Positions 1 to 7,659 of a stretch of 64,000 nt of DNA are shown in pieces (the first letter of the stretch is position 1; every line of letters begins with the position of its first letter). This stretch comes from Bacillus sp. FJAT-28004. Its GTDB lineage: Bacteria; Bacillota; Bacilli; Paenibacillales; Paenibacillaceae. The DNA is taken from assembly GCF_001280845.1 (NCBI RefSeq), contig NZ_LGHP01000001.1, positions 133,302 through 197,301 on the forward strand, given 5' to 3'. The notes beneath the pieces are model-generated. The model was not told the DNA's origin and did not search any database. It was given only the letters and a program-made list of their open reading frames with translations. The position numbers were made by a program, and so were the translations under genes.

Positions 1-792
1 GAAGGTGATGGCCAGCATCGTGATCATCGGCAGCATCGCATTCTTCATGACGTACCGGTTCATGATAACCGATTCGGAAATACCTCGCGCCTTCGCTGCA
101 ATAATATAGTCCTCACCAAGTACGCTTACGGCATTGCCTTTCATCATAAGCGCCCATCCGCCGATATTCGTTATGACAAAGGTCAGGATCGGCATAGCGG
201 CATAGTAGAGCACGCTTACAATAAAGTCGAGGTTGAAGCCAGGAGTCACAAAGGGATCGTATGCGCCGTTAACGGGAAACCAGTTTAACCCGTATGCGAA
301 AACAACCAACAATAGGATCGCAAAAATAAAATCTGGTATGGCTGATGTAATAACGGTAAATAAGGAAACTGAAGGCTCTAAAACAGAGTTTCTTTTCCAA
401 GCCATTCTCACGCCCAGAAGCATCCCGATTACAAAACTGATGAAAAGAGAAATGGTTACAACGAAAATGGTCCAAGGCATTGCGTTTGCAATAATGGAAT
501 TTACCGTAATTTGCTGGTAAACCATTGAAACGCCAAGGTTTCCTTGCAGGAGACCAGAAATATAACGAACAAACTGTTCATGCAGCGGTTCGTTCGGATT
601 GTAATTAATCATCGCTGCAATTCGCCGGTACGCTTCTTCCAATGTAATCCCGAACTGGGTCGCGTAATCGCGGGCCCATGCATCAATGGCGTTACCTGGT
701 GTTAAACGGAGCAATACAAAGGTCATCACTGTGGCTAAACATACGGTAACGAGAGCCATCCCAATTCTCTTTAGCACAATAACGGGTGTCAA
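1..792 (-). CDS. Oligopeptide/dipeptide ABC transporter permease, OppB/DppB type (C-terminus cut by window edge)
   Basis: Inner-membrane subunit of a peptide or related solute importer. Read on the minus strand, 264 codons run to the window edge without a stop. The TTG start at 792 follows GGAGGATCTGGAT, a well-placed ribosome binding site. The N-terminus has a first membrane helix ending in the family-typical LLRLTPGN. A periplasmic stretch carries the GLLQGNLGVS motif, more helices follow, and near residues 222-260 lies the EAA-type coupling loop (EDYIIAAKARGIS). It lies downstream of the solute-binding lipoprotein at 934-2799, so the two are probably one transport operon; a second permease and ATPases would lie beyond position 1. 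The substrate is not predictable from this part. Confidence 0.9.
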   Translation of the reverse strand, partial: MTPVIVLKRIGMALVTVCLATVMTFVLLRLTPGNAIDAWARDYATQFGITLEEAYRRIAAMINYNPNEPLHEQFVRYISGLLQGNLGVSMVYQQITVNSIIANAMPWTIFVVTISLFISFVIGMLLGVRMAWKRNSVLEPSVSLFTVITSAIPDFIFAILLLVVFAYGLNWFPVNGAYDPFVTPGFNLDFIVSVLYYAAMPILTFVITNIGGWALMMKGNAVSVLGEDYIIAAKARGISESVIMNRYVMKNAMLPMITMLAITF

Positions 793-826
793 ATCCAGAT
801 CCTCCTTCAAGAAATGGGGTAGGTTG

Positions 827-883
827 CGGGCTTCACAACGATGGATACGTACACAGGATACGAGAGGAACGCTGTGAAGCCCG
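827..883 (-). terminator. Intercistronic hairpin between binding protein and permease
   Basis: CGGGCTTCACA at 827-837 pairs perfectly with TGTGAAGCCCG at 873-883 across a 35-nt loop. No T-run follows on the minus strand, so it is more likely an RNA-stabilising or attenuating stem than a full terminator. Such stems often keep binding-protein message above permease message. Confidence 0.5.
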
Positions 884-933
884 AGCATGGTTTCAATAAT
901 GGAGAATGTACGTTAGTAACATCGAAATCAGGA

Positions 934-2799
934 CTACTCTCTAGGCGATAATCTTCCTTCCACGAAGTACGTTATTCCCCCGAATCCAAAGTTGATTTCA
1001 GAAACCGCATCGATGTCTTCAGGTTCGATCGGTACCGGCAGACTGCGATTGTACTTTTCGAATTCATCTTCTCTCGGCCAGCCCTTGACCGTCTTGACAT
1101 TCTCGAAATAACCGGTCGTATTTTGGAAGAAGCCTACTCCATAGGCGTTTTCATTCGTAATCCATGCCAGCTTGAAAATGGCGTCCTTGCGCTCTTCTTC
1201 TTTATGCAGATAGGGCATTCCCTTTAACGTTTTTTCAATGTCAACGACCTGCCCGTCGGGAGCTGGCAGTCGCATATCCAGCTTCCCTTTATCCGGACCA
1301 TCCTTAAATTTGGGCAGGTGAGCCATATTTCCGATACCGCCCCAGTAGAAATTCCTTAGTGAATTCCATGGGAACATGAAGCCCCAGGAAACGTCTACCC
1401 AATCGACAGACATATGATAAGCGCCTTTGTCCTTGGTAGCATTGTTGTAATACACGCTGCCATCGACGGCCAGCAATTTGGTCGGAAGGCCGAATTTGGT
1501 CATCTGCTCTGCGGCGATCTGGGCGGAGTTTACCGCTTGCAGCCAACCTCCGCTCACCCCGATAATAAATTCCGGCGTCTTGCCGTTCGGGTCCGCCCAG
1601 TTGCCGTCAGCACCCTTCTTCCAGCCCAGCTCGGTTAACAGCTCTCCGCCTTTGTCAGGGTTATACGAGAATTTCGTCATTTTCTCGCGGTTTTCCGGAG
1701 TGATCCATTTGGCAAGCTCGGATTGCGGCATCCCGGTCATCGAGACGTCTGCTTCTTGACCATAGTAGTTGCCAACCTCACGAATCTTCGTTCGGTCCAG
1801 CGCATATACGACGGCCTGACGGAATTTCGGATTATCGAACGGCGGTTTATCCAAATTGAATACCATCCCGATCGTCGCGGGGTCGAACATGCGGTAATGA
1901 ACGAGATCCTTGTTGGTAGCCAGCATATTTTCAAGAATATCTTTAGGTGGCGTGCCGGGATATGTATCGATCTTGCCCGATTTCAGTAAAGCTAGGCCGG
2001 ATGAGTCAGATCCTGGGTTTTTAATAAAGATCCGGTCGAAATTAATATTCTCAACCTTCCAATACTTCTCATTTTTCTCCAGAATCATATCCGAAGCGGT
2101 TACTTTCTTCACGATAAACGGACCTGTACCTACAGGCATCTTAGGTCCAGCTTTCAAGAAATCCTGCCAGTTTGTATCGATCTCTTTACGCAGCTTGTCT
2201 GAAATCTCCAAGCCGAGAGGTCCCTTCTTATCTGGATCGTTTGTAGTTTTGGCTTGCTTTAACAATTCGTCCACTTTATCTATATACTTACCATAGAGAT
2301 GATAAGGAATTGTGGCCTGATAATCCTGCGCAAGGAACAAGTTTTTCATTTCCGTAAACGGGGAGGGTTCTTGCCACTTAAATATAATTGTTGTATCGTC
2401 GGCGATCTCAATGCCGGTGAGATGTTTCATGATTTCGACGCCGTTATTGAGCATGTAATAGCTCCAAACATCCTTGCTTGTAAATGGCTTGCCGTCCTGC
2501 CAAGTTACACCTGATCTTATTTTGATTACGGTATTGTTTCCCTCATGCTCCACCGATTCGGCCAGACGGTTATAAATTTTATCCGTTGAGCGAACGATCT
2601 GGAATAGTCCCTCAAACGTATACTGCCAAGCCTGTCCTATGCCGCCGGAAGCGAATGGGTTGCCTTGAAACAACGGCGGTTTCGGCCATCCACCTAAATC
2701 GCGGAACACTTTAGAGTTATCTTCCGTACATCCATTCAAAAGTAAGGTGACAACCATTACAAATGGAAGCAATACGAGCTTCAATTTCCGGAATCGCAT
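934..2799 (-). CDS. Peptide-type ABC transporter substrate-binding lipoprotein (SBP_bac_5 family)
   Basis: Extracellular solute-binding protein that should deliver peptides, or the glycans some relatives bind, to the permease encoded downstream. It is 621 aa. The signal peptide ends in the lipobox LLNGC (Cys24), so the mature protein is lipid-anchored. The body shows family 5 signatures: an early YTFEGLF region, SGVTWQDGKPFTSKDV near residue 95, and FNLDKPPFDNPKFRQAV near residue 315. The length is somewhat above the roughly 540 aa typical for OppA/DppA. The ATG at 2799 follows AGGAGGACTGCTG. A CcpA-type site lies just upstream, suggesting catabolite repression and hence a carbon-source role. 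The family call is firm; the ligand is unknown. Confidence 0.92.
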   Translation of the reverse strand: MRFRKLKLVLLPFVMVVTLLLNGCTEDNSKVFRDLGGWPKPPLFQGNPFASGGIGQAWQYTFEGLFQIVRSTDKIYNRLAESVEHEGNNTVIKIRSGVTWQDGKPFTSKDVWSYYMLNNGVEIMKHLTGIEIADDTTIIFKWQEPSPFTEMKNLFLAQDYQATIPYHLYGKYIDKVDELLKQAKTTNDPDKKGPLGLEISDKLRKEIDTNWQDFLKAGPKMPVGTGPFIVKKVTASDMILEKNEKYWKVENINFDRIFIKNPGSDSSGLALLKSGKIDTYPGTPPKDILENMLATNKDLVHYRMFDPATIGMVFNLDKPPFDNPKFRQAVVYALDRTKIREVGNYYGQEADVSMTGMPQSELAKWITPENREKMTKFSYNPDKGGELLTELGWKKGADGNWADPNGKTPEFIIGVSGGWLQAVNSAQIAAEQMTKFGLPTKLLAVDGSVYYNNATKDKGAYHMSVDWVDVSWGFMFPWNSLRNFYWGGIGNMAHLPKFKDGPDKGKLDMRLPAPDGQVVDIEKTLKGMPYLHKEEERKDAIFKLAWITNENAYGVGFFQNTTGYFENVKTVKGWPREDEFEKYNRSLPVPIEPEDIDAVSEINFGFGGITYFVEGRLSPRE

Positions 2800-3146
2800 C
2801 AGCAGTCCTCCTATTTTTATATCAAAAATCTGTTAATTCAGTTCATTTTAATCACTTTTGGGAATGTAAGCGCTTACTATCCCTATTATTATTATAAACA
2901 ATTAAAGTAATGATCGTCTTTGTATATTAAGGTCCTGTTTTTGCATTCTTACGCCATGCTCCATACATCCTATCCGAGGTTGGCGGCAGCCGGTATTATT
3001 ACATGATCTTAAGTTGCACTTTGATTATGACCTTGCAATACAACCTTAAAATTTGGAGTTAAACGGCAAGGTTATCCGTTCTGGACGGCCGGATCGGCAC
3101 GCTGGCACGATTCCAATCACGAAAAAAAGAAGGAACAGGTGATTCC
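2800..3146. other. Intergenic region with the promoter of the 934-2799 gene
   Basis: This 347-bp gap separates a minus-strand operon from plus-strand gene remains. On the minus strand it holds a TATAAT-like -10 region (around 2892-2897) and the cre-like palindrome described separately. No open frame with coding character was seen in the rest. Confidence 0.5.
2865..2878 (-). promoter_or_regulatory. cre-like operator (CcpA)
   Basis: TGTAAGCGCTTACT matches the CcpA consensus TGWAANCGNTNWCA at all but one defined position, and the core GTAAGCGCTTAC is a perfect palindrome. It lies between the likely -10 region and the ATG at 2799, the usual place for a transcription roadblock. A LacI-family regulator other than CcpA could also bind it. 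Confidence 0.65.
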
Positions 3147-3360
3147 ATGAAACGGCGAATGTTATTCGCGAGTCTTATTCTTGCTGCTCTCGGCATGCTC
3201 GAACGCAGGTAACGGAGGGAATGACTCCGGTCCTAAGAACGGCGGCAGCATCAATGGGAAGAACGATTCCAAAGAGACGATTACAATCGCTTGGCGGCCG
3301 AATGAATCGAGCGGGTGCGATGCGATCGGCAAGATGATCGAGGAAGCGACGGGAGGAGCT
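3147..3360 (+). pseudogene. phnD: Remnant of a phosphonate/phosphite-type binding lipoprotein (PhnD-like)
   Basis: An ATG at 3147 after AGGAACAGGTGATTCC opens a signal peptide (MKRRMLFASLIL). The reading then has to shift by one base near 3180 to continue as LLLSACSNAGN, a lipobox. The new frame reads KETITIAWRPNESS and then IGKMIEEATG, which resembles the start of mature PhnD-type proteins (TITIAW, IGK.IEE..GK). The likeness stops near 3360, where a different remnant begins. So only about 70 codons of a roughly 310-codon gene remain, with a frameshift. The PhnD assignment rests on motif memory, not a search. Confidence 0.55.
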
Positions 3361-3361
3361 G

Positions 3362-3600
3362 GTGAACCTGATTTTGGATCAAGTCGAACCCAGTGATCCT
3401 GCGCAGCTGCGTGCAGCCCGCAGCGCCAAGATTGTTCGGATACGCGGGAAGGGAAAAACGGAAGGAACTGAATGTTTGTCGACCGATGCGCGGGCTGCTC
3501 TAGCCGATTATTTGGAATTCGAAAGACATCTGGATCAAGTGGAGGAAACGATTTCCTTATTCTTGAGTGTGAAAGGAACACCGGCTCGGATGAAGCTAGG
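3362..3600 (+). pseudogene. Remnant of a tyrosine recombinase (XerC/D-like integrase)
   Basis: This frame lacks its own start context. It contains SARSAKIV-like residues, then RIRGKGKTE, then LSTDARAALADYLE and ISLFLSVKGTPARM. These match the mid part of phage-type integrases, where a beta-hairpin RGKGNK precedes PLN.DAR.AL..YL and FLS..G.P. The catalytic RHxxR and Tyr segments are missing. It directly abuts the PhnD-like remnant, so the two pieces were joined by a deletion or insertion. It is an old trace of a mobile element in this region. Confidence 0.5.
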
Positions 3601-3705
3601 TCTATTTTTTAATCTATGCTTGCTTACCCGCCTTTGCTATTTTTGATGGTTTATTTTAGTGAATGTGGTTTATTCTTATCGTTAGTGAGACTTTAGGATA
3701 TTACG

Positions 3706-3867
3706 GATCCTACCAATTATGTTATTTACGTAGCAGAATTGGATACTGAACTGATTGGCTGGATTCACGCTCAAGGTCGTTTTTTGAATGAATCACCTCC
3801 ATTTATTGAGATCGGTGGTCTTGTTTCGGCAATGCCTATAGACATATGCTATACTGATAATAAATAA
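3706..3867 (+). pseudogene. 5' half of a broken GNAT acetyltransferase gene
   Basis: The frame reads NYVIYVAELDTELIGWIHA, a short gap, then PPFIEIGGLV. This is the classic central part of a GNAT N-acetyltransferase: a strand, 'E.IGW.H', then 'EIGGLVVD' leading into the acetyl-CoA loop. The likeness ends at 3825, and unrelated residues run to a stop at 3867. The acetyl-CoA loop that should follow (YRGRGLGK) is found about 11.2 kb downstream at 15024-15225 in the same orientation. The last matching bases here are TTGTT (3821-3825), which also begin the downstream half. No intact N-terminus is visible upstream. Confidence 0.6.
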
Positions 3868-4179
3868 AATTAGAGGTAGGATTCTTTTAAATTTACGATA
3901 ATAATCTATTACTTGAAGATAACTTTTAGGTAGCGTCAATAATTTTGTATAAATGAAAAAACTTCTCTTGTAGAAGATTGCGTTAGTACATGGTGGTGAA
4001 CATGGCTTGGAGTTCAGCAAGTGCTTGATCAAAGCCAACAGGACAACGTGTAGCGAAGTTGTGTGGTAACTCAATTCTACAAAAAAGGGTCTTCCTTTTT
4101 CTATTTATCTATTTACACAAAATATTTTATGCTCTCACTTCTAACACAAATTCTTATATGAAGAAAAGGAAGAGATTCA
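3868..4179. other. Gap before the TetR gene, with an unassigned minus-strand fragment
   Basis: AT-rich spacer. On the minus strand at about 4075-3983 there is an open stretch that includes GFDQALAELQAMFTTMY and a stop. It looks like the C-terminal end of a lost gene, but I do not recognise the family. No promoter can be named with confidence. Confidence 0.3.
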
Positions 4180-4746
4180 GTGGGAAGAAAACAATCTTTT
4201 ACTGAGACAGAGCTGCTGGATACGACAAAAAAATTAGTGCTTGAGCATGGCTACGACGGTTTTCATCTCAAGCTGCTCTCACAGCATCTATCCGGAGCCC
4301 GGAGCACTATTTATCAATATTACTCTAATAAAGAAGAGATAGTTGCTGCTTGTATGAAGCGCGTAATAGCAACGGTATTAGAAAATTCATCAGCAATTGA
4401 TGAGACTGATCCTATGGACGCCCTCGAGCAGTTACTTCTCATTTACGTAGAAGAATCTACGCTCCATCAACTTCTAGGAGATGCTAGTAAAATTAATACT
4501 ACTAATTCTTCTGCAGCAGCGAGAGATCTTGAATTTATTGAGGAAGCACATATGACCCTTAAAATTCAATTATCACGCTTGTTTGAACGAGCACAACAGG
4601 ATAAAAGCCTGCGGCAAGATATCCCATTACCTGTATTTATTGGTGTTTTTTTTAACTTAATTAATACGCCTAATATGCTGAATTTCCCTATACCTGATTG
4701 GGGAAAGCTGTTGTTTCAAATGTGGATTGGGGGAGCTAAGAGCTAG
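4180..4746 (+). CDS. TetR/AcrR family transcriptional regulator
   Basis: One-component repressor, 188 aa. The N-terminal helix-turn-helix covers about residues 10-56, with the TetR hallmark STIYQYYSNKEEIVAACM. The C-terminal half is a divergent ligand-binding domain. The GTG start follows AAAAGGAAGAGATTCA. It lies directly upstream of an FtsX/MacB-type transporter and is separated from it by two matching palindromes, so it most likely represses that transporter and releases it on binding a toxic or signal compound. No inducer can be inferred. Confidence 0.9.
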   Translation: MGRKQSFTETELLDTTKKLVLEHGYDGFHLKLLSQHLSGARSTIYQYYSNKEEIVAACMKRVIATVLENSSAIDETDPMDALEQLLLIYVEESTLHQLLGDASKINTTNSSAAARDLEFIEEAHMTLKIQLSRLFERAQQDKSLRQDIPLPVFIGVFFNLINTPNMLNFPIPDWGKLLFQMWIGGAKS

Positions 4747-4766
4747 CCTCAGTCTTGGAATTAATT

Positions 4767-4780
4767 TGACACAAGTGTCA
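4767..4780 (+). promoter_or_regulatory. TetR operator 1 overlapping a -35 box
   Basis: TGACACAAGTGTCA (arms TGACAC/GTGTCA) contains the -35 sequence TTGACA at 4766-4771. A TTTAAT -10 candidate lies 18 bp further on. It shares its GACAC/GTGTC arms with a second site exactly 60 bp downstream. Confidence 0.6.
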
Positions 4781-4827
4781 TTTATAATGTTTAATTAGTG
4801 AGTCAAGTGTAACAGTGATATAAATTT

Positions 4828-4839
4828 GACACTAGTGTC
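4828..4839 (+). promoter_or_regulatory. TetR operator 2
   Basis: GACACTAGTGTC is a perfect 12-bp palindrome preceded by TT, as at operator 1. It lies 32 bp before the transporter ATG. A partial third copy (GTCAAGTGT) lies between the two at 4802-4810. Confidence 0.6.
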
Positions 4840-4870
4840 GAAAAAACAAAGATAAGGAGTTGAAAAGAAA

Positions 4871-5992
4871 ATGTTTTTAGCTATGAAGGAATTGATGAAT
4901 AGTAAAATGAGATTTTTAATGATCGTCATTATTTTTGTACTAATAGCTTGGTTGGTATTCATTTTATCAGGTTTGGGGAATGGATTATCTACGCTAGCTG
5001 CGTCAACATTCAAGACAATGAAGGCTGATTATGTCGTCTTTGAAGAAGGTTCACAGTCTTCAATGAGCAAGTCGTTACTGTCTGATCAATTAATGACGGA
5101 AGTGGAGCTGCTACCAAATGTGAGTGCTGCCGCACCCATGGGAACAACGATGGCTACAGCGCTAAAGGAGCAAAGCACCAAGAATGAAGATAAGGTGGAC
5201 ATCGCGATTATAGGAATTAACCCAGGAAGCTTCTTGGAACCGGCTATCGTAGAAGGGGAAAGCCTATCTTCCGGGAACCCTACAGGTGTCGTGGTGAATT
5301 CAACGATGAAGGATGAGGGATATAACATTGGTGACACTTTTCAGTTAGATGGAACGACGGAATCATTGACGATTATCGGATATGTCGAGAATCAGACCTA
5401 TAACCACGTTGCATCAGTATTTACTCCAATGGCTGAATGGCGGAAGATTACCTTCGCGGCTCCGGGTAAGGATAAAGGAGTCGCAGGGCCCGTTAATGCG
5501 ATTATGTTACAAGGCAAGGATATTGATCCAGATTTAATTAATAGTAAGCTATCAAATACGGATACGGTTACCCGAGCGGCAGCCGTTCAAGGAATGCCAG
5601 GGTACAAAGAAGAGAACGGTACTATTTTAATGATGCTTGCATTTCTGCTAGCTATCTCCGCATTCGTGCTTGGGGTGTTCTTTTATGTAATTACGATGCA
5701 GAAGACCAACCAGTTCGGCATTATGAAAGCTATTGGTGCTAGTAACAGATTTTTGGGCAAAGCTATTGTATCACAAGTGTTTGTGCTTTCGCTGATTAGT
5801 ATTGTAGTTGGAATTTTACTGACTTATGGAACAGCTGCCATTATGCCGGAGGGTATGCCATTCAAGCTGGAAACTAGTCTTGTCGTCACATATTCTGTTA
5901 TCTTGCTAATTATCGCTATTTTAAGTTCGGTCGTATCTGTTCGCAAGATTACAAAGATTGATCCACTCAAAGCGCTCGGGAGGGTTGAATAA
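4871..5992 (+). CDS. ABC transporter permease, FtsX/MacB-type
   Basis: Membrane subunit of a type VII (MacB-like) ABC system, 373 aa. One helix near residues 16-38 is followed by a large extracellular MacB-PCD-like domain (about 40-245). Three more helices lie near 252-275, 295-322 and 335-355, and the motif FGIMKAIGASNRFLGKAIVSQ comes just before the third helix. This one-plus-three layout is diagnostic. AAGGAG lies 10 bp before the ATG. Its stop overlaps the start of the ATPase gene (TAATG), so the two are translationally coupled. Such pairs export peptides, lipoproteins or antibiotics, or act in bacitracin-type resistance. The TetR gene upstream suggests drug-inducible efflux. Confidence 0.9.
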   Translation: MFLAMKELMNSKMRFLMIVIIFVLIAWLVFILSGLGNGLSTLAASTFKTMKADYVVFEEGSQSSMSKSLLSDQLMTEVELLPNVSAAAPMGTTMATALKEQSTKNEDKVDIAIIGINPGSFLEPAIVEGESLSSGNPTGVVVNSTMKDEGYNIGDTFQLDGTTESLTIIGYVENQTYNHVASVFTPMAEWRKITFAAPGKDKGVAGPVNAIMLQGKDIDPDLINSKLSNTDTVTRAAAVQGMPGYKEENGTILMMLAFLLAISAFVLGVFFYVITMQKTNQFGIMKAIGASNRFLGKAIVSQVFVLSLISIVVGILLTYGTAAIMPEGMPFKLETSLVVTYSVILLIIAILSSVVSVRKITKIDPLKALGRVE

Positions 5993-6726
5993 TGACTAAG
6001 GGATTGCAAATGAGTGAAGTCACAAAGTATTATGCCGAAGGAAGCAATCGGATCGCGGCACTCGATCATGTGTCAATTTCAGTGGAGCCGGGTGAGTTTG
6101 TTGCTGTAGTTGGACCGTCCGGGTCTGGTAAAAGTACGTTCTTATCCATTGCTGGAGCGCTGCTTAAGGCCTCCGAAGGAGATGTTAAGCTGAATGGGTA
6201 TAATATCTCTACGCTTACTGCGAAGGAACTATCTAATATAAGGTTACGAGAAATCGGATTTATTATGCAATCATCGAATTTGGTTCCTTATTTAAATGTT
6301 CTTGATCAATTGCTAATAGTAAAAAGGATGTCGGGAAAGGTTAAAAGGGAGGATAAGGAATACGCCACTAAGTTGCTGGAAGAGCTGGGTCTGGGCTCGA
6401 AGTTAAAAAGCCTCCCGGAAGAGCTATCAGGTGGTGAGAAGCAACGGACAGCGATTGCTCGTGCTTTAATTAATAATCCCAACATCATCTTGGCGGATGA
6501 GCCGACAGCAAGTTTGGATACCAAGCGCGCCCATGAAGTGGTCAGTCTAATTGCGCATGAGGTGAAGTCACGCCAGAAAGCGGCGATTATGGTTACCCAT
6601 GATGAGCGTATGCTTGAATATTGCGACAAGGTATACCGAATGGAAGATGGGAAATTATCGTTGGCTGAAACGTCAAGAAACAGGTACAGAAGCTCCGCAA
6701 AAGAAATCTCCTATTCTCGGAAGTGA
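5992..6726 (+). CDS. ABC transporter ATP-binding protein, MacB/LolD-type
   Basis: ATPase partner of the preceding permease, 244 aa. Walker A is GPSGSGKST at residues 41-49, the signature LSGGEKQRTAIARAL sits near 145, Walker B with ILADEPTASLD follows, and the H-loop is MVTHDERM. All catalytic motifs are intact. The last 20 or so residues after the RMEDGKL strand are basic and unlike the family, and the DNA just after is relic-like, so the 3' end may have been rebuilt by recombination. The family call is firm; the exported compound is unknown. Confidence 0.92.
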   Translation: MTKGLQMSEVTKYYAEGSNRIAALDHVSISVEPGEFVAVVGPSGSGKSTFLSIAGALLKASEGDVKLNGYNISTLTAKELSNIRLREIGFIMQSSNLVPYLNVLDQLLIVKRMSGKVKREDKEYATKLLEELGLGSKLKSLPEELSGGEKQRTAIARALINNPNIILADEPTASLDTKRAHEVVSLIAHEVKSRQKAAIMVTHDERMLEYCDKVYRMEDGKLSLAETSRNRYRSSAKEISYSRK

Positions 6727-6838
6727 ACTTATAACTTATGAAGTTGCATCCGTAAAAAAAATAGTATGTCGCCCTACAGATGGTACAGACAAACATATCA
6801 CAAGTTGGGAGAAATATTGCTGGGGGGTATACCCAAAT

Positions 6839-6871
6839 TTCGCTCTTTAGATGTTACGGTGAACCGTATCA
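6839..6871 (+). repeat. 33-bp direct repeat, left copy
   Basis: Matches 9989-10021 at 28 of 33 positions with no gaps. The repeat starts TTCGCTCT and ends in the shared core TACGGTGAACCGTATCA, itself a near palindrome (ACGGT-GA-ACCGT). The copies lie 3150 bp apart and bracket the pnuC remnant, NUDIX, NADAR and PARG genes. Confidence 0.75.
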
Positions 6872-7082
6872 CAAGTGACGCAAGTTTTTTGCTGACACCA
6901 TGTAGCCGGATTATTCGAGGCAACGGTTAACAATTGATATCTCAAACAGCGGCTACAGTGTCACTGAAGTGTTCATGAAGTGGATCGAAAACGAGATGCA
7001 GTAGAGAGTGTAGAGATATCCAATCCTTAGGATCATTCATGAAAGAGATCATTGAATTTAGAGATCATCGGTCATTTGAAGT

Positions 7083-7152
7083 GCACCCCCTATAGTCAAC
7101 ATTGGACAACCTTAATGCTTAGGCCGATGAAGACGATAAGGGGTGCTTTTTG
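7083..7152 (+). terminator. Long imperfect inverted repeat followed by a T-run
   Basis: GCACCCCCTATAGTC at 7083-7097 pairs with GACGATAAGGGGTGC at 7133-7147 with two mismatches, and TTTTT follows. It could act as a terminator for relic transcription. An insertion-sequence end with a similar look cannot be excluded, but no transposase is attached. Confidence 0.4.
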
Positions 7153-7249
7153 CTATGGTGAACACCATCAAAGGTCAATGGGTCGGGGCCAGATTTATGG
7201 GGAAGCATCTCCACGTTTTTACTTGCATCTTCCTTTCTTATTTGCTATA

Positions 7250-7278
7250 TTTGATAGTAATAAATTGTTATTATCAAA
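7250..7278 (+). promoter_or_regulatory. Candidate operator for the NUDIX/NrtR-like regulator
   Basis: A 29-bp near-palindrome: TTTGATAGTAATAA, a centre ATTG, then TTATTATCAAA. The arms pair with one bulge. A second small inverted repeat, TATACC/GGTATA, lies at 7292-7313. Both precede the pnuC remnant, the usual target of NrtR-type NAD regulators, and an NrtR-like gene follows. The assignment is by position and symmetry only. Confidence 0.35.
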
Positions 7279-7321
7279 AAGTTACTAACTATATACCGAA
7301 TGGTGAAGGTATAGAAATTAA

Positions 7322-7632
7322 ATGAAAGTGGATAAAACATGGGGCGGCTGGAATCTGATTGAAATCGTCTGGCTAGTTTTGTTTACTTCGATTGCTGTCG
7401 GTTTTACGGTCTCTATCACCGGGGTGCTATGTGTGGTGCTTACGGTGAAAGGAACCCTGATGAGTTATGTTCTCGGAAGTACAATACGGTCGGTTACGCG
7501 TACTTGGCTTATATCAACGGTTTGTTTGTAGAGGTCATGCGGGGAGGCCTCAAGGAACGAATGCGCAAAGTAAACGAGGTCTTGGTGAAGTTTGAGACCT
7601 ACCGGAACTATTTCGAAGAGCTGTACGGCTAG
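7322..7632 (+). pseudogene. pnuC: Broken nicotinamide riboside transporter gene (pnuC)
   Basis: The first frame begins with an ATG at 7322 (KTWGGWNLIEIVWLVLF) and runs to GVLCVVLTVKGTLMSYV. The match continues one frame over as YNTVGYAYLAYINGLF. In PnuC these parts are continuous (YV.GMYNT.GYAYLAYINGLFGEVM). The break fits loss of a single T near 7478, turning GGAATGTAC into GGAAGTAC. A stretch of about 12 codons after VGFTV is also missing. After GLFVEVM the frame runs into RGGLKERMRKVNEVLVKFE, which is not PnuC and looks like another gene's tail. The transporter is therefore dead, while the NUDIX gene 27 bp downstream is intact. Confidence 0.75.
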
Positions 7633-7659
7633 AATAAAGAACCAAGGAGGTAAGGACGC

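Larger units (their letters stand above)
6727..7249. other. Relic DNA between the exporter and the NAD gene group
   Basis: About 520 bp without a believable gene. It holds the first copy of the 33-bp repeat (6839-6871). A short in-frame tail (about 6906-7004) ends SGYSVTEVFMKWIENEMQ and looks like a lost gene's C-terminus of unknown family. A long imperfect palindrome lies at 7083-7147. Short frames here lack ribosome binding sites and family likeness. Confidence 0.5.

Noticed and set aside
3793-4074. 93-codon minus-strand frame in the gap before the TetR gene
   Set aside because: Low-complexity translation without a ribosome binding site; a shorter frame in another phase there looks more protein-like.
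6599-6850. Open frame overlapping the end of the exporter ATPase and running past it
   Set aside because: Its first half is a shadow of the ATPase gene. The second half lies in relic DNA with no family likeness.
7083-7147. Insertion-sequence end suggested by a long inverted repeat
   Set aside because: No transposase frame or matching partner end nearby. The T-run makes a terminator equally likely.
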